From assembly GCA_036396915.1 (NCBI GenBank), contig DASWJX010000076.1, positions 1 to 5,158 of the forward strand: a stretch of DNA of 5,158 nt, given 5' to 3'. The translations under genes and the position numbers were made by a program. This DNA comes from BM509 sp036396915. GTDB lineage: Bacteria > Desulfobacterota > Desulfuromonadia > Desulfuromonadales > Geopsychrobacteraceae. Under the pieces are notes generated by a model. It was not told where the DNA came from. It worked only from the letters and a program-made list of their open reading frames with translations, and did not search any database. Shown here piece after piece: positions 4,071 to 5,158 of the stretch (positions are counted from its first letter, which is position 1; every line of letters starts with the position of its first letter).

Positions 4071-5158
4071 ATGTCCTTGCTCACCGAATCGAACGCCTGG
4101 CGAAAACTGCGGACCCACGCCGAAGAGATCGCCGAACACCGGATGCGCGACATGTTCGCCGCCGACCCGCAGCGCTTTGCCGGATTCTCCCTGAAACTGG
4201 GCGATATTCTCTTCGATTATTCCAAAAACCGCATCAGCGAAAAAACCCTGGCCCTGCTCCTCGACCTGGCGCGCCAGTCCGGCCTCGAGGACCAACGGGA
4301 CCGGATGTTCGCCGGCGAAAAAATCAATCTGACCGAACAGCGGGCGGTGCTGCATGTCGCCCTGCGCAACCGCTCCAACCGGCCGATCCTGGTCGACGGC
4401 AGCGATGTCATGCCGGACGTCAACCGGGTTCTGGACAAGATGCGCAGCTTCTCGGAGCGGGTCCGCGGCGGCCAGTGGACCGGGCATAGCGGCAAACCGA
4501 TCCGCGATGTCGTCAATATCGGCATCGGCGGTTCCGATCTCGGCCCGCAGATGGTCTGCGAAGCCTTGAAACCCTACGGCCGGGAAGGGCTCAAGGTTCA
4601 TTTCGTCTCCAATGTCGACGGCACCCATATCGCCGAAACCCTGAAACCGCTCGATCCGCAGACCACCCTGTTTCTGATCGTCTCGAAAACCTTCACCACC
4701 CAGGAAACCCTGCGCAACGCCGAAACGGCCAAGGCCTGGCTGCTCGCCTCGGGGGCGGAGCCGTCCGCGGTCGCCAGACACTTTGTCGCCACCTCGACCA
4801 ACCGCGAACAGGTCGCCGCCTTCGGCATCGATCCGCGGAACATGTTCGAATTCTGGGACTGGGTCGGCGGCCGCTACTCGCTCTGGTCGGCGGTCGGCCT
4901 GTCGATCGCCGTCGCGCTGGGCATGGATCGTTTTGAAGAGCTGCTGCAGGGGGCGCACCTGGCCGACGAGCATTTCCTGCAGACGCCCCTGGAGCAGAAC
5001 ATCCCGGTCATCATGGGCCTGCTCGGCGTCTGGTATATCAATTTCTTCGACGCCGCCACCCATGCCATCCTCCCCTACGACCAGTCCCTGCACCGCTTCC
5101 CCGCCTATTTCCAGCAGGCCGACATGGAGAGCAACGGCAAACGGGTCACCCGGACCGG
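4071..5158 (+). CDS. pgi: Glucose-6-phosphate isomerase, N-terminal 362 codons (runs off right edge)
   Basis: Interconverts glucose 6-phosphate and fructose 6-phosphate in glycolysis and gluconeogenesis, in the cytoplasm. The frame is open from the ATG at 4071 to the window end. Clear family motifs are GIGGSDLGP (151-159), the phosphate-binding SKTFTTQET (205-213), the family signature DWVGGRYSLWSAVG (263-276), and QADMESNGK (349-357), in which Glu353 corresponds to the catalytic base. The catalytic His and Lys further along lie outside the window. The family usually has about 530-560 residues, so roughly two thirds is present. GGAG (4061-4064) precedes the ATG at 6-nt spacing and supports the start. 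The gene begins 61 nt after the ferritin-like gene and could be the last or a middle member of that transcription unit. No frameshift or missing residue is seen in the portion present. Confidence 0.96.
   Translation, partial: MSLLTESNAWRKLRTHAEEIAEHRMRDMFAADPQRFAGFSLKLGDILFDYSKNRISEKTLALLLDLARQSGLEDQRDRMFAGEKINLTEQRAVLHVALRNRSNRPILVDGSDVMPDVNRVLDKMRSFSERVRGGQWTGHSGKPIRDVVNIGIGGSDLGPQMVCEALKPYGREGLKVHFVSNVDGTHIAETLKPLDPQTTLFLIVSKTFTTQETLRNAETAKAWLLASGAEPSAVARHFVATSTNREQVAAFGIDPRNMFEFWDWVGGRYSLWSAVGLSIAVALGMDRFEELLQGAHLADEHFLQTPLEQNIPVIMGLLGVWYINFFDAATHAILPYDQSLHRFPAYFQQADMESNGKRVTRT

Noticed and set aside
3972..5093. Long minus-strand open frame of 373 codons opposite pgi
   Set aside because: It is antisense to an unmistakable pgi with all family motifs; GC-rich codon use leaves the opposite strand open. 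The translation shows no family pattern.
1..5158. CRISPR array, tRNA/rRNA genes, defence or toxin-antitoxin system
   Set aside because: No evenly spaced direct repeats, RNA gene signatures or relevant protein motifs were seen on either strand.

Overview
The window is GC-rich bacterial chromosomal DNA with SD-led genes. The gene set is a DUF4388/PATAN protein, a DjlA-type co-chaperone, a ferritin-like protein, a SlyD-like FKBP and a PlsC acyltransferase. Together with an intergenic palindromic repeat of a style I associate with Geobacter, Desulfuromonas and Pelobacter, this suggests a Gram-negative delta-type bacterium (Desulfuromonadota-like). The taxonomic guess is inference. The lipoprotein signal peptide, DjlA and PlsC fit a Gram-negative envelope.

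Left part (1-1569), all on the minus strand: the first 25 codons of a lipoprotein gene (running off the left edge), a 161-aa SlyD-like FKBP prolyl isomerase with a Cys-rich insert and its own downstream terminator, and a 210-aa PlsC-type acyltransferase that starts at a TTG codon. A divergent intergenic region (1570-1994) follows. It holds a short repeat copy, a good sigma70-type promoter pointing right, and a structured leader.

Right part (1995-5158), all on the plus strand: a stand-alone DUF4388 protein, a 157-bp MITE-like element, a DjlA-type membrane-anchored J-domain protein, a small ferritin-like four-helix protein, and the first 362 codons of glucose-6-phosphate isomerase (pgi). Spacing suggests a rightward transcription unit, now interrupted between the first two genes by the element. 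I see no defence system, CRISPR array, tRNA or rRNA. The individual genes are ordinary housekeeping or envelope genes.

The most interesting structure is the repeat family. An apparently full-length copy (2511-2667) has 17-bp imperfect terminal inverted repeats, internal hairpins and a 4-bp flanking direct repeat, TCCT. A 45-bp copy (1772-1816, inverted) lacks the interior and is flanked by its own 4-bp direct repeat, AAGT. A remnant at 113-147 carries one perfect 17-bp terminus. The full copy sits exactly in the stop codon of the DUF4388 gene: removing the element and one TCCT restores a TAG in the same codon position where the element now supplies TGA. The insertion therefore left the protein unchanged while adding about 160 bp and a terminator-like hairpin before djlA.
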